A DNA stretch of 32,841 nucleotides from Sulfuriflexus sp032250955 (GCF_032250955.1 NZ_JAVVES010000027.1:1-32841), one strand, 5' to 3'. Counted from the stretch's first letter, positions 17,236-25,650 are shown. A program made the numbers and translations. Notes: a model not told the origin generated them from the sequence alone.

Positions 17236-17255
17236 TGTTAGACAAGGAGCAGAAT

Positions 17256-17798
17256 ATGAAAACGTTAAGCAGATTATCCATCGTCCTCTTGCCGGTGATG
17301 TTGTTCGCCGGTTGTGAAAGCCTGGGCACCCAGGAAGGCGCGACAGTTGAAGACCGTGGCACCATTGCCGAAGGTGCGGAGGGCGCCGAAGGTGCGCAGG
17401 CACGTGGTGCCCGGGCTGGCACTGCCTTCGAGGGTCATCCACTCGAGGACCCGGCCAGCCTGTTGTCACAGCGCGTGATTTATTTTGATTTTGACAGTGC
17501 CTCGATCCGTGCCGCGGATCGTCCCGTGTTGCAGGCCCATGCCGAATACCTGGCTGGTCACGGCGCGGCCACGGTCAGCCTGGAAGGCCATACCGATGAA
17601 CGGGGTAGCCGTGAATATAATATCGCCCTCGGTGAACGACGTGCCAAGGCCGTGCGTCAGCTGTTACTATTCCAGGGTGCGAGCCCTGTTCAGCTGGAAA
17701 CCGTGAGTTTTGGTGAAGAGCGCCCGCTGGCCGATGGTCATGATGAGAGTGCCTGGCAACAGAACCGTCGCGTCGAGATTAATTACAAAACACGATAA
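17256..17798 (+). CDS. pal: Peptidoglycan-associated lipoprotein Pal
   Basis: 180 aa. Lipoprotein signal with lipobox LFAGC (Cys20), an Ala/Gly/Glu-rich linker (EGAEGAEGAQARGARAG), and an OmpA-type peptidoglycan-binding domain (YFDFDSASI, LEGHTDERGSREYNIALGER, RRVEINYK). Anchored in the outer membrane, it binds peptidoglycan and TolB. An in-frame ATG at 17235 overlaps the tolB stop (TAATG), but the ATG at 17256 has AAGGAG seven bases upstream and begins the signal peptide, so it is preferred. Confidence 0.96.
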   Translation: MKTLSRLSIVLLPVMLFAGCESLGTQEGATVEDRGTIAEGAEGAEGAQARGARAGTAFEGHPLEDPASLLSQRVIYFDFDSASIRAADRPVLQAHAEYLAGHGAATVSLEGHTDERGSREYNIALGERRAKAVRQLLLFQGASPVQLETVSFGEERPLADGHDESAWQQNRRVEINYKTR

Positions 17799-17804
17799 AC
17801 GCTT

Positions 17805-18590
17805 ATGAAACCGCATCGATATCAAGGTTCTGCCTTACTCCTGGCCCTGTGTTGCAGTGCCGGCCTTTTTCTCACATCCCCGGTTGTGGCTGAAGAGAGC
17901 CTGGAGCAACGCGTCACGCGGATGGAGAAGCTGCTCGAAAGCCAGGGCCTGGTGGATCTATACCTGCGCCTTGAGGCCTTGCAACAGGAAGTCCAGATGC
18001 TGCGTGGCGAGGTAGAACAGCACGGTTTCGATATGAAGGGCATCAAGCAACGCCAGCGCGACCTGTACCTGGATATCGACCGTCGACTCGGTCAGCTCGA
18101 GAATGGCCGGCCTGCCGTATCCCCGGGCTCCCCGGCCAAGTTGCCGGAGTCAACAGCGCCGACAGCCCCGCGTGAGCAGGGAAATCCGGCAACGGCTAAT
18201 CCAGGCACCGAGGAAAAGGCCTATCGCGAGGCCTTTGATTTACTCAAGGAGGGGCGTTACGAGCCGGCCAGGAACCGTTTTACAGACTTTGTGGTCAGGT
18301 ACCCGAACAGCGGTTATGCGGATAATGCCCAGTACTGGATAGGCGAGATTAATTATGTCACCCGTGCCTTTGAGCAGGCGATTGTTGAGTTTCAAAAAGT
18401 GCTGGATAATTACTCGAGTAGCCAGAAACAGGCCGATGCCTTGCTCAAGATTGGCTATTGCCATTATGAATTAAAGAATTTTGCCAAGGCTCGCGAGGCC
18501 TTGCAAGCGGTGATCACGCGTTTCCCGAAAACGACCCCGGCAGGCCTGGCGGAAAAACGGCTGCAGCAGTTGAAGAACCAGGGGCAGTAA
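17805..18590 (+). CDS. cpoB: Cell division coordinator CpoB (YbgF)
   Basis: 261 aa. Signal peptide (residues 1-29, ending SPVVA), a coiled-coil trimerisation segment (EESLEQRVTRMEKLLESQG to about residue 100), a Pro/Ala-rich linker, then three TPR-like repeats (YREAFDLLKEGRYEPARNRF, YWIGEINYVTRAFEQAIVEF, ALLKIGYCHYELKNFAKARE). In E. coli CpoB links Tol energy with PBP1B peptidoglycan synthesis in the periplasm. It follows pal by six bases and is the usual last gene of the tol cluster. Confidence 0.95.
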   Translation: MKPHRYQGSALLLALCCSAGLFLTSPVVAEESLEQRVTRMEKLLESQGLVDLYLRLEALQQEVQMLRGEVEQHGFDMKGIKQRQRDLYLDIDRRLGQLENGRPAVSPGSPAKLPESTAPTAPREQGNPATANPGTEEKAYREAFDLLKEGRYEPARNRFTDFVVRYPNSGYADNAQYWIGEINYVTRAFEQAIVEFQKVLDNYSSSQKQADALLKIGYCHYELKNFAKAREALQAVITRFPKTTPAGLAEKRLQQLKNQGQ

Positions 18591-18625
18591 ATCGGCGTTG
18601 TCGGTAACGACACTGTTTTCTCATC

Positions 18626-19267
18626 ATGAGTCGTCTGCGTATAACAGAGATATTCTATTCCCTGCAGGGCGAGGCGCGTAGCGTCGGCTGGCCGACAGTA
18701 TTCATACGCCTGACCGGTTGTCCGTTACGATGCAGTTACTGCGATACCACTTATGCCTTTCAGGGTGGTGAGTGGCTGTCGCTGGACGAGATACTCAGGC
18801 AGGTCGCCTCTTATGACTGCCGGCATGTCTGTGTTACCGGCGGCGAACCACTGGCGCAGAAGGCCTGTGCCGAGCTGCTGACGAAGCTCTGCGATGCCGG
18901 TTACGCAGTGTCACTGGAAACCAGTGGCGCGCTGGATATCAGCGTGGCCGACACCCGGGTCAGCCGGGTCATGGATTTAAAAACCCCTTCCTCCGGTGAA
19001 GTCAGCAAAAACGATTACACCAATATTGAACATCTGCAGGAGCAGGATCAGGTCAAATTTGTGATCGCTGACCGTGCCGACTATGACTGGTCATGTGCCC
19101 AGGTAAGCGAACACGACCTGACCTCACGTTGTGAGGTGCTGTATTCGCCGGTGCAGGGCAAACTCGCGCCGCGCCAACTGGCCGACTGGATACTCGCCGA
19201 TCACCTGCCGGTGAGAATGCAGGTGCAGATGCACAAGCTGCTCTGGGGCGACAAACCGGGACATTGA
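18626..19267 (+). CDS. queE: 7-carboxy-7-deazaguanine synthase QueE
   Basis: 213 aa, radical SAM enzyme converting 6-carboxytetrahydropterin to 7-carboxy-7-deazaguanine for queuosine. The cluster-binding motif is GCPLRCSYCDTTYAF (CxxxCxxC). Start MSRLRITEIFYSLQGEARSVGWPTVFIRLTGC is typical of proteobacterial QueE. It lies 35 bases after cpoB with no clear ribosome site; a weak hairpin (TGTCGGTAACGACA) occupies the gap. Its stop is followed within seven bases by a heptamer array, and queC comes after a repeat-filled 407-base gap. Confidence 0.95.
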   Translation: MSRLRITEIFYSLQGEARSVGWPTVFIRLTGCPLRCSYCDTTYAFQGGEWLSLDEILRQVASYDCRHVCVTGGEPLAQKACAELLTKLCDAGYAVSLETSGALDISVADTRVSRVMDLKTPSSGEVSKNDYTNIEHLQEQDQVKFVIADRADYDWSCAQVSEHDLTSRCEVLYSPVQGKLAPRQLADWILADHLPVRMQVQMHKLLWGDKPGH

Positions 19268-19273
19268 ATAATT

Positions 19274-19553
<280 letters not shown>

Positions 19554-19674
19554 GATGGATGATGATTTTCCTGGCGTCCTTTGCGATCCAGCGCGATGTT
19601 CAGGATGAACGAGTGTCGTGAAGTGCATGGACGCACGAGAGCGACCCTCTGCGTTGGGCTTTTAATATAAATCG

Positions 19675-20367
19675 ATGAATGAAGTGACAAAAAAGAAAAG
19701 GGCGGTAGTGCTGGTTTCCGGCGGCCTGGACTCGGCGACGACGCTGGCGATTGCCCGGGCCGAGGGTTATGACTGTTTCGCGCTCAGTTTTGATTATGGC
19801 CAGCGACACGTGGCGGAGCTGGCGGCGGCCGATCGTGTGACGGATATGCTCGGCGTGGCTGAACATAAACGTGTCTATCTGGATCTGGGTACGATAGGTG
19901 GCTCGGCACTGACGGAGGCCTGTATCGATGTCCCCAAAGATGGTGTGCAGCCAGACACCATCCCGGTGACCTACGTGCCGGCACGCAATACCGTGTTTCT
20001 CTCCATTGCCCTCGGCTGGGCGGAGGTACTCGGTGCGCAGGATATCTTTATCGGGGTGAATGCGGTGGACTATTCCGGTTACCCGGATTGCCGCCCGGCG
20101 TTTATCCGTGCCTTTGAGCAGGTTGCCAATCTGGCTACCAGGGCTGGTGTCGAAGGGCAGCACTTTCATATCCACACGCCCCTGATCGATCTCAGCAAGG
20201 CCGAAATCATTCGCATGGGCACCGATCTGGGCATCGACTATGCCCGGACCATCTCCTGCTACGATGCCGATATCAAGGGACAGGCCTGTGGTGAATGCGA
20301 CTCTTGCCGCTTGCGTCGGCAAGGTTTTGCAGCAGCAGGCCTCCCGGACCCCACGTTATACCGTTAA
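19675..20367 (+). CDS. queC: 7-cyano-7-deazaguanine synthase QueC
   Basis: 230 aa. ATP-dependent enzyme turning 7-carboxy-7-deazaguanine into preQ0, the step after QueE. PP-loop SGGLDS at residues 15-20; zinc site C195, C205, C208 and C211 (ISCYDAD, ACGECDSCRLRRQGF); FIGVNAVDYSGYPDCRP is the family-typical central motif. No good ribosome site precedes the ATG. The gene has been moved away from queE by repeat DNA and may need its own promoter. Confidence 0.96.
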   Translation: MNEVTKKKRAVVLVSGGLDSATTLAIARAEGYDCFALSFDYGQRHVAELAAADRVTDMLGVAEHKRVYLDLGTIGGSALTEACIDVPKDGVQPDTIPVTYVPARNTVFLSIALGWAEVLGAQDIFIGVNAVDYSGYPDCRPAFIRAFEQVANLATRAGVEGQHFHIHTPLIDLSKAEIIRMGTDLGIDYARTISCYDADIKGQACGECDSCRLRRQGFAAAGLPDPTLYR

Positions 20368-20400
20368 CCTCATGTAATTTATAATAAAAAATAGCAGAAT

Positions 20401-20429
20401 GTGACATGTGACGAGGTTCGGGTTACAAT
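20401..20429 (+). promoter_or_regulatory. Sigma-70 promoter candidate for the YeeE/YedE gene
   Basis: GTGACA and TACAAT with a 17-base spacer, 84 bases before the start codon. A small CGCCA/TGGCG hairpin lies in the predicted leader. Confidence 0.5.
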
Positions 20430-20512
20430 GCTCGCCACTTCGTCAGCATGGCGATAGACGTTTTTGTACGACAAAATAAAATTTATCCAGCGTTCAAGAA
20501 GAGGAACGGAAT

Positions 20513-21775
20513 ATGTTGTTTGAGGATTTCGCATCGGCCCAGTCAGCCCTGCTATGGGGCACGTTTGTTATCGCGCTGATCATGGGCGCGGTCGTCAACA
20601 AGACCAACTTTTGCACCATGGGGGCAATCTCGGATATCGTCAATATCGGTGACAATGGTCGTATGCGCGCCTGGCTGTTCGCTGTCGCCATAGCCATGAT
20701 TGGCGTGGCCATTTTTGAAGCCACCGGTATGGCCAGTGTCGACGGCAGCTTCCCCCCCTATCGCGCCAGCACGCTGATTTGGGCCGAAAACCTGCTTGGC
20801 GGCATCATGTTCGGTGTCGGCATGACCTTCGCGAGTGGTTGCGGCAACAAGACCCTGATACGTATCGGCGGCGGCAACCTGAAGTCTGTTCTGGTTCTCC
20901 TGGTGATTGGTGTAATTGCCTATTACATGATTAACCCGTTCCCGGGCACCGACATCACCCTGATGTCAGCCCTGTTTTATGACTGGATTCGCCCACTGGC
21001 CATCAACCTGACGGGCCCGCAGGATCTGGGCTCGCTTCTTGGCGGCGAGAATGCCGCGCAGATGCGCACCTGGTTAGGTCTCGGCCTCGGGCTGCTCCTG
21101 GCTATCTATGCCCTTCGCTCCACGAATTTTCGCAAGAGCTTCGACAATGTCCTGGCCGGCCTGGTTGTCGGTGGCGCCATCCTGGCCGCCTGGTACCTGA
21201 CAGACAACATCGGGGTCAGCATGGATGGTGAAATCATGTCCTTGCGCGAGGTCGTTGCAAACTGGGGCTTCCTGATGGATGGTCCGGCAGGCAAGCCTGA
21301 TTCGATTGCGCCCTGGAGCACCCAGTCGTTTACCTTTATCAACCCGATGGGCCAGACCCTGGGTTATGCCGCCGAGGGCTTCAATTACAGCATGCTGACC
21401 TTCGGCATTATGGCATTGACGGGTGTGATTGCCGGCTCCTTCCTCTGGGCGCTGGTCAGCAAGAGCTTCCGTATCGAGTGGTTTGTGAACGCGAAGGATT
21501 TCTTCATGCACCTGATTGGTGCCGTGCTGATGGGTTTTGGTGGCGTACTGGCGGTAGGTTGCACCATTGGTCAGGCCATTACCGGCACGTCGACACTGGC
21601 CGTAGGCTCGATGATCGCCTTTGCCGGCATCGTCTTCGGCAGCGCCATGACCATGAAGATCCAGTACTACAAGCTGGTTTACGAGGAAGAGGCAACTTTC
21701 ACCAAGGCCTTTGTCTCGTCGATGTGTGACATGCGTATGCTGCCAAACGGTCTGCGCAAGCTGGAAGCGGTTTAA
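20513..21775 (+). CDS. YeeE/YedE family sulfur-compound transporter
   Basis: 420 aa, polytopic inner-membrane protein with about ten hydrophobic segments. Three cysteine motifs are visible: C34 (NKTNFCTMGAISD), C110 (TFASGCGNKTL) and C350 (LAVGCTIGQAITG); in the thiosulfate channel TsuA of this family, conserved cysteines line the path. Substrate here is inferred to be thiosulfate or another sulfane-sulfur compound. The start follows AAGAGGAA by about six bases. It has its own promoter between queC and tRNA-Lys, not linked to the sox genes 700 bases further on, though a shared sulfur role is plausible. Confidence 0.9.
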   Translation: MLFEDFASAQSALLWGTFVIALIMGAVVNKTNFCTMGAISDIVNIGDNGRMRAWLFAVAIAMIGVAIFEATGMASVDGSFPPYRASTLIWAENLLGGIMFGVGMTFASGCGNKTLIRIGGGNLKSVLVLLVIGVIAYYMINPFPGTDITLMSALFYDWIRPLAINLTGPQDLGSLLGGENAAQMRTWLGLGLGLLLAIYALRSTNFRKSFDNVLAGLVVGGAILAAWYLTDNIGVSMDGEIMSLREVVANWGFLMDGPAGKPDSIAPWSTQSFTFINPMGQTLGYAAEGFNYSMLTFGIMALTGVIAGSFLWALVSKSFRIEWFVNAKDFFMHLIGAVLMGFGGVLAVGCTIGQAITGTSTLAVGSMIAFAGIVFGSAMTMKIQYYKLVYEEEATFTKAFVSSMCDMRMLPNGLRKLEAV

Positions 21776-21789
21776 TACGGCTTCCGGAC

Positions 21790-21817
21790 TTGTTATTCCA
21801 GCAGAGTCGGGTATTAT
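21790..21817 (+). promoter_or_regulatory. Promoter of tRNA-Lys
   Basis: TTGTTA (21790-21795) and TATTAT (21812-21817) with a 16-base spacer, 17 bases before the mature tRNA. Confidence 0.5.
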
Positions 21818-21833
21818 GCCGACTCCTTTTTAA

Positions 21834-21909
21834 GGGCCGTTAGCTCAGCTGGTAGAGCACCGGACTTTTAATCCGATGGTCGGGCGTTCGAATCGCCCAC
21901 GGCCCACCA
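21834..21909 (+). tRNA. tRNA-Lys (anticodon UUU)
   Basis: 76 nt cloverleaf: acceptor GGGCCGT/ACGGCCC with encoded CCA, D arm GCTC-AGCTGGTA-GAGC, anticodon loop CTTTTAA (anticodon TTT), T arm GGGCG-TTCGAAT-CGCCC. The outermost anticodon-stem pair is a C-A mismatch. In Pseudomonas aeruginosa a tRNA-Lys gene lies after queC in the same order and serves as an integration site for large elements. Confidence 0.97.
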
Positions 21910-21915
21910 TAAAAG

Positions 21916-21947
21916 CAAAGGCTTACCTGTAATGGGTAAGCCTTTTT
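21916..21947 (+). terminator. Intrinsic terminator after tRNA-Lys
   Basis: AAAGGCTTACC and GGGTAAGCCTTTTT form the stem and T-tract seven bases after the CCA end. Confidence 0.9.
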
Positions 21948-22380
21948 GCCTTGAACCATCGGAGATGGTTAAGGTACTCATAATGAATCCCGAAGGGATT
22001 CTGTGAGTGGTGAATCTGTAAGCCAAGAAAGTTTATATAAACACAGATCTATCATCGCCACGGACATCGGAGATTGCCCTGAACCTTCGGAACGAAGGTT
22101 AGGGTATCCATGATGAACCTGTAAGGTTCTATGGTGTGTTAAGGTTGCCCTGACGCTGGAAGCGTAGGGTACTCACAACAGAGCCGATAAGATCTTGTGA
22201 GACAGCATGATGAAGCCCGAAGGGATTCTGTGAGTGGTGAATCTGTAAGCCAAGAAAGCTTATATAAACACAGATCTATCAACGTCTCGACTCATCGGAG
22301 AATGTCCTGACTCCGGAAGTTTACAGGGGTTCCGCAATTGACCAATCACAGGGGCAGAGTAACCTGGTAATCATTAATGG
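21948..22380. repeat. Mosaic of hairpin-forming repeats
   Basis: About 430 bases with no gene. A 72-bp unit occurs twice (21983-22054 and 22210-22281, two differences). Around it lie hairpins built on a common plan: CCT(G) stem with GGA or GAA in the loop, then TA, then a second hairpin bounded by CTCA/TGAG-like arms. Examples: CCATC-GGA-GATGG (21956-21968), AACCTTCG-GAA-CGAAGGTT (22082-22100), ACGC-TGGAA-GCGT (22153-22165), GAATCC and GGATTC (21985-22001), GAACCT-GTA-AGGTTC (22114-22128). The segment 22145-22206 recurs at 29356-29417. Confidence 0.85.
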
Positions 22381-22382
22381 CC

Positions 22383-22417
22383 AAAAAAAAGGCCCCGCAC
22401 TACGGCGGGGCCTTTTC
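22383..22417 (-). terminator. Terminator of soxB (minus strand)
   Basis: GGCCCCGC and GCGGGGCC stem, eight A on the left arm side giving a T-tract on the minus strand and four T on the plus strand, so it could also stop plus-strand transcripts from the repeat region. Confidence 0.85.
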
Positions 22418-22438
22418 GTTACTGCTATCAGAACGGTA

Positions 22439-24199
22439 TCAGGCGATACCCGGGTTACCGGTAACGTTCTTGATCTTTGGTACATTGAGGTCAATGCTAC
22501 TGATGACTTTCTTCGAACGCAGATACTCGGAGGTCACTTCCCAGATGGGCTTGCCGTCAGCTTCCGTAAGTTCACGACCGACGCTGGCCCAGCCGGCCAC
22601 CTTGTATGTGCGGTTCGGATCAAGTGGCTGCCCGTTGAGTTCCATGTCTGAAATACGATTACCAATGGTACCGACCGGGTCGATGCTGTACTTGAGACCG
22701 CCAACGCGAACCATGTCACCACCTTGCTGGTAGTAAGGGTCTTCGTTGAAGAGGTTATCGGCAACGTCTTCGAGGATGGTCTTGATGGTTTCTGCAGACA
22801 TCTCATTAACCGTCACAATCGGGTAGGTCATGGCAGTCTGGGTAGCCACTTCCTCGAAGGTGATTGGCTGTCCTGGCAGGACGCTAACCCCCCAGCGGAA
22901 GCCGGGTGAGAAGGAAATCTCGGCATCTTCGACTTCGATCATGGAGTCACAAATGAGTTGGTCAAAGGTACCGTTGAAGTTACCGCGGCGGTACAGGAGT
23001 TCCTCGGTAACGGCCAGCTCTTCATTGAGTTCGCTGAGGAACGGTGCGCGGACCTGGTCAATGTAGGACTGCATTTGAGGGTCGGGCTCGAGCATGTTCG
23101 AGAATACCGGCAGCAGCTTGTATTTGAAGTCGCGAACCTTGCCGTTCTTGACGTCAAAGTCAAGGACGGAGAGGAACTTGGTATTCGATCCGGAATTGAT
23201 AACCAGGGTGGTGCCACCGGAATTGCTGACCTTGACCGGCTCGGGAACAGCGTCATGGGTATGACCACCCATGATGGCGTCAATGCCGGTAACCCGGCTG
23301 GCCATCTTCAGGTCAACGTCTATGCCGTTATGCGAGACGACAACCACGACCTGGGCGCCATCGGCACGGGCCTGGTCGACAACTTCCTGCATGTTGTCGT
23401 CGCGGACACCGAAGCTCCAGTCAGGCACCATGAAGCGCGGGTTGGCGATTGGTGTGTAGGGGAAGGACTGGCCGATTACGGCGACCGGAATGCCATTCTG
23501 CTCCTTGATCACATAAGGCTTGAAGACCCGCTCGGCAAAGGCCGTATCAACCACGTTCTGGGTAACAAAGTCGATATGCCCCTTGAAGTCATTTTCCAGC
23601 ACTTCACGGACGCGTTCGGCACCGTAGGTGTATTCCCAGTGACCGGTCATGATATCGACGCCGAGCAGTTTCTGCGCGTCTATCATGTCCTGTGCGTTGG
23701 TGCGCAGGGCAGTCCATGAACCTTGCCACGTGTCGCCACCGTCAAGCAGTAGTGACCCCGGGCGCTGCGCACGGATGTTCTTCACCAGTGTGGCGAGATG
23801 GGCAAAACCACCCACCTTGCCGAACTTCTCTGCGGCCTCGACGAAGTCGATATAGGTATAGGCATGGGCCCATGCGGTGTCTGGTTTGATACCGTAGAAC
23901 TTCAGCAGTTCCTCGCCGACGATATGCGGCGGCCTGCCATACATGCCGGCGACGCCCAGATTGATGTTTGGCTCGCGGAAGTAAACCGGCATAAGCTGTG
24001 CATGACAATCGGTATAGTGCATAAACGAGACGTTGCCGAAGGCTGGCATCTCGTAAATATTGGTGGAGGCCGCGGTGGCCTTGGTGCCGCTGGCAGGCAG
24101 CTGCTGTTTGTCTGAACCCGGCTCACAGCCACTCAGGTTCATGCCTGATGCGCTGGCCACAGCCAGCATCTGCAGGAATTCTCGACGAGAAATATTCAT
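22439..24199 (-). CDS. soxB: Thiosulfohydrolase SoxB
   Basis: 586 aa. Dimanganese enzyme releasing sulfate from thiosulfate bound to SoxYZ in the periplasm. Metal-binding and family motifs: HYTDCHAQLMPVYFREPNIN, LLDGGDTWQGS, MTGHWEYTYG, VVSHNGIDVDL, MGGHTHDAVP. The N-terminus has a Tat-type SRREFLQ (residues 4-10) and a lipobox LSGC with Cys25, followed by a flexible Ser/Thr/Ala-rich linker, so the protein may be a Tat-exported lipoprotein. GGAGG lies 12 bases before the start. soxA lies upstream on the same strand, but a terminator separates them, so soxB probably has its own promoter. Confidence 0.96.
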   Translation of the reverse strand: MNISRREFLQMLAVASASGMNLSGCEPGSDKQQLPASGTKATAASTNIYEMPAFGNVSFMHYTDCHAQLMPVYFREPNINLGVAGMYGRPPHIVGEELLKFYGIKPDTAWAHAYTYIDFVEAAEKFGKVGGFAHLATLVKNIRAQRPGSLLLDGGDTWQGSWTALRTNAQDMIDAQKLLGVDIMTGHWEYTYGAERVREVLENDFKGHIDFVTQNVVDTAFAERVFKPYVIKEQNGIPVAVIGQSFPYTPIANPRFMVPDWSFGVRDDNMQEVVDQARADGAQVVVVVSHNGIDVDLKMASRVTGIDAIMGGHTHDAVPEPVKVSNSGGTTLVINSGSNTKFLSVLDFDVKNGKVRDFKYKLLPVFSNMLEPDPQMQSYIDQVRAPFLSELNEELAVTEELLYRRGNFNGTFDQLICDSMIEVEDAEISFSPGFRWGVSVLPGQPITFEEVATQTAMTYPIVTVNEMSAETIKTILEDVADNLFNEDPYYQQGGDMVRVGGLKYSIDPVGTIGNRISDMELNGQPLDPNRTYKVAGWASVGRELTEADGKPIWEVTSEYLRSKKVISSIDLNVPKIKNVTGNPGIA

Positions 24200-24323
24200 T
24201 AGGCTCTCAATCCTCCGTTCATGATTTCGATATGTGCCCGTTCTGTTATAGGGCCTTTTTATCAGACCTCAGGTTTTATGTTGCGCCATGTTGTTATTGC
24301 TCGGCGGCACGGCTAACTATCTT

Positions 24324-24353
24324 ATTTTAGCCGATTTTGTATTCCGGCCTCAA
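24324..24353 (-). promoter_or_regulatory. Possible promoter of soxB
   Basis: On the minus strand TTGAGG and TAAAAT are separated by 18 bases, about 125 bases before the soxB start, in the gap after the soxA terminator. Weak match, suggested mainly by position. Confidence 0.3.
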
Positions 24354-24417
24354 TGCCAAATGCGGGTGATTTACCTTTATTTTTAGAATCTTTGGGGTTT
24401 TTTCCGGCGGCCGGGCA

Positions 24418-24451
24418 TAAAAAAAGCCCAACCAGAAGGTTGGGCTTTTTT
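24418..24451 (-). terminator. Terminator of soxXYZA (minus strand)
   Basis: AAGCCCAACC-AGAA-GGTTGGGCTT with A- and T-runs on both sides; it can act in both directions. Confidence 0.88.
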
Positions 24452-24468
24452 GCGAACAAGAAACCGTC

Positions 24469-25311
24469 TTACTGGCGGTTACTTGGCGCGTTCAGCTTCA
24501 GGCCGTTAGACATGTAGGTGTGGAAGTACTCGAGGTTGGTGTACTCCGAACCTTGTGCCTTGAATGGCTTGGCGCGAACCTGCTTGTTACAACCACCGTA
24601 ACGACGGTGCATGGTACCCAGACCACCCCACTTCGAACGGAAGACCGGGAAGTTGGTTGCCTGGCCTAAGCCGGCACTGAGGATGTTTGCGCGGATATAC
24701 TTGCCTGCAGCATCAAAGTGACAGTGTGCACAAGAGAAGTTCAGTTGACCGCGACGGGCGAAGTAGAACTGCTTGCCGTCATTATAGGCAGCCAGTGCAC
24801 CTGGATCATTAGGTACCTTGACGTTGATGGCCTTACCACGTGAAGTGTTCTTCAGATAAGCAGACAGTTGCGCCAGCTTGCCTTTTTTCCACCCCAGCGG
24901 CTTTTCGCCATTTTTGGTACGACACTCGTTCAGCTCGGCTTCAAAGGTCTTGACCTTTTGGGCCCTGGCATCCCAGTACGGGTAGTTCTGGGCAATGCCC
25001 TTGCCACCGTTCTTGAAACAGCTGGCATAGGTCTTGCCATTGGCGAAAGGTGTGTTGTATTCCTTTTCACCGGCACTAATGTCCAGCTCATAAGGAGGAA
25101 ACTCCTCAATCGCCTGCCAGGCTTCGTACATGTTTTCATCGTAGATGTAGATACCGTCAGCATAGTCGTCCAAAGTCTTGCCGGCAGGCAGTTTCTTTGT
25201 AAAGTAGCTGCGGTAATTTTTCAGATCTTCCTTGGGACCAGCCTGGGCAGCCATTTGTGCTCCAGCAACCAGACCCAGAGTGGTCATCGTGATAATGATT
25301 TTCTTCATCAT
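24469..25311 (-). CDS. soxA: Sox c-type cytochrome SoxA
   Basis: 280 aa with signal peptide (residues 1-24, ends AAQA). With SoxX it joins thiosulfate to the SoxY cysteine in the periplasm. One haem site, C194-A-H-C197-H198, and Cys241 (RYGGCNKQ), which corresponds to the persulfide-type haem ligand. Where di-haem SoxA proteins have a first CxxCH there is only Cys98 (YASCFKNG), with Cys130 as likely disulfide partner, so this is the mono-haem type. GGAGGAGA precedes the start. Last gene of soxXYZA. Confidence 0.95.
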   Translation of the reverse strand: MMKKIIITMTTLGLVAGAQMAAQAGPKEDLKNYRSYFTKKLPAGKTLDDYADGIYIYDENMYEAWQAIEEFPPYELDISAGEKEYNTPFANGKTYASCFKNGGKGIAQNYPYWDARAQKVKTFEAELNECRTKNGEKPLGWKKGKLAQLSAYLKNTSRGKAINVKVPNDPGALAAYNDGKQFYFARRGQLNFSCAHCHFDAAGKYIRANILSAGLGQATNFPVFRSKWGGLGTMHRRYGGCNKQVRAKPFKAQGSEYTNLEYFHTYMSNGLKLNAPSNRQ

Positions 25312-25341
25312 TGTTTATTCTCCTCCAGATTACGGGCTGGC

Positions 25342-25650
25342 TTAGCGGATTTGAGCTTCTTCCGAAGCGCTCTCACCCTTGTTGTCGACCCAGCTGATCT
25401 TGATGGTGTCGCCCTTGTTGCCACCCTTGAACTTGAATGACAGGTAAGGGTTCTTTGAGATCGCCGGACCCCACAGGGCCGTCAGCACGTTGTTGCCGTT
25501 GTGCTCACAGTTTACTTCCTGAATGAAGTGCGCCGGGATCTTCTCGCCGGTCTTCTTGTTTTTCTGCAGACCGGTGTGCATTGGATGACTCATCAGGGCC
25601 TTGACCGTGACTGAGTCCTGCTTTGCAGTGGCGCGGATTTTAATAGACAT
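25342..25650 (-). CDS. soxZ: Thiosulfate carrier subunit SoxZ
   Basis: 102 aa, immunoglobulin-like fold partner of SoxY. Typical stretches: RATAKQDSVTVKALMSHPMH, FIQEVNCEHNGN and NPYLSFKFKGGNKGD. It has no signal peptide and is exported bound to SoxY through the SoxY Tat signal. AGAGGAAA lies upstream of the start. 34 bases after soxY. Confidence 0.96.
   Translation of the reverse strand: MSIKIRATAKQDSVTVKALMSHPMHTGLQKNKKTGEKIPAHFIQEVNCEHNGNNVLTALWGPAISKNPYLSFKFKGGNKGDTIKISWVDNKGESASEEAQIR

Noticed and set aside
18596..18620. Terminator between cpoB and queE
   Set aside because: The TGTCG/CGACA stem has only five pairs and no proper T-tract; read-through is likely.
19554..19674. preQ1 riboswitch ahead of queC
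   Set aside because: No preQ1-type stem with A-rich pseudoknot tail was recognised; QueC is also upstream of the ligand in the pathway.
21834..21909. tRNA fragment duplication as attachment site inside the window
   Set aside because: No second copy of the tRNA 3-prime end was found by eye in the rest of the sequence.
21948..22380. Integron attC sites or a group IIC intron remnant
   Set aside because: No GTTRRRY/RYYYAAC core pairs, no domain V-like sequence and no reverse transcriptase or integrase gene.
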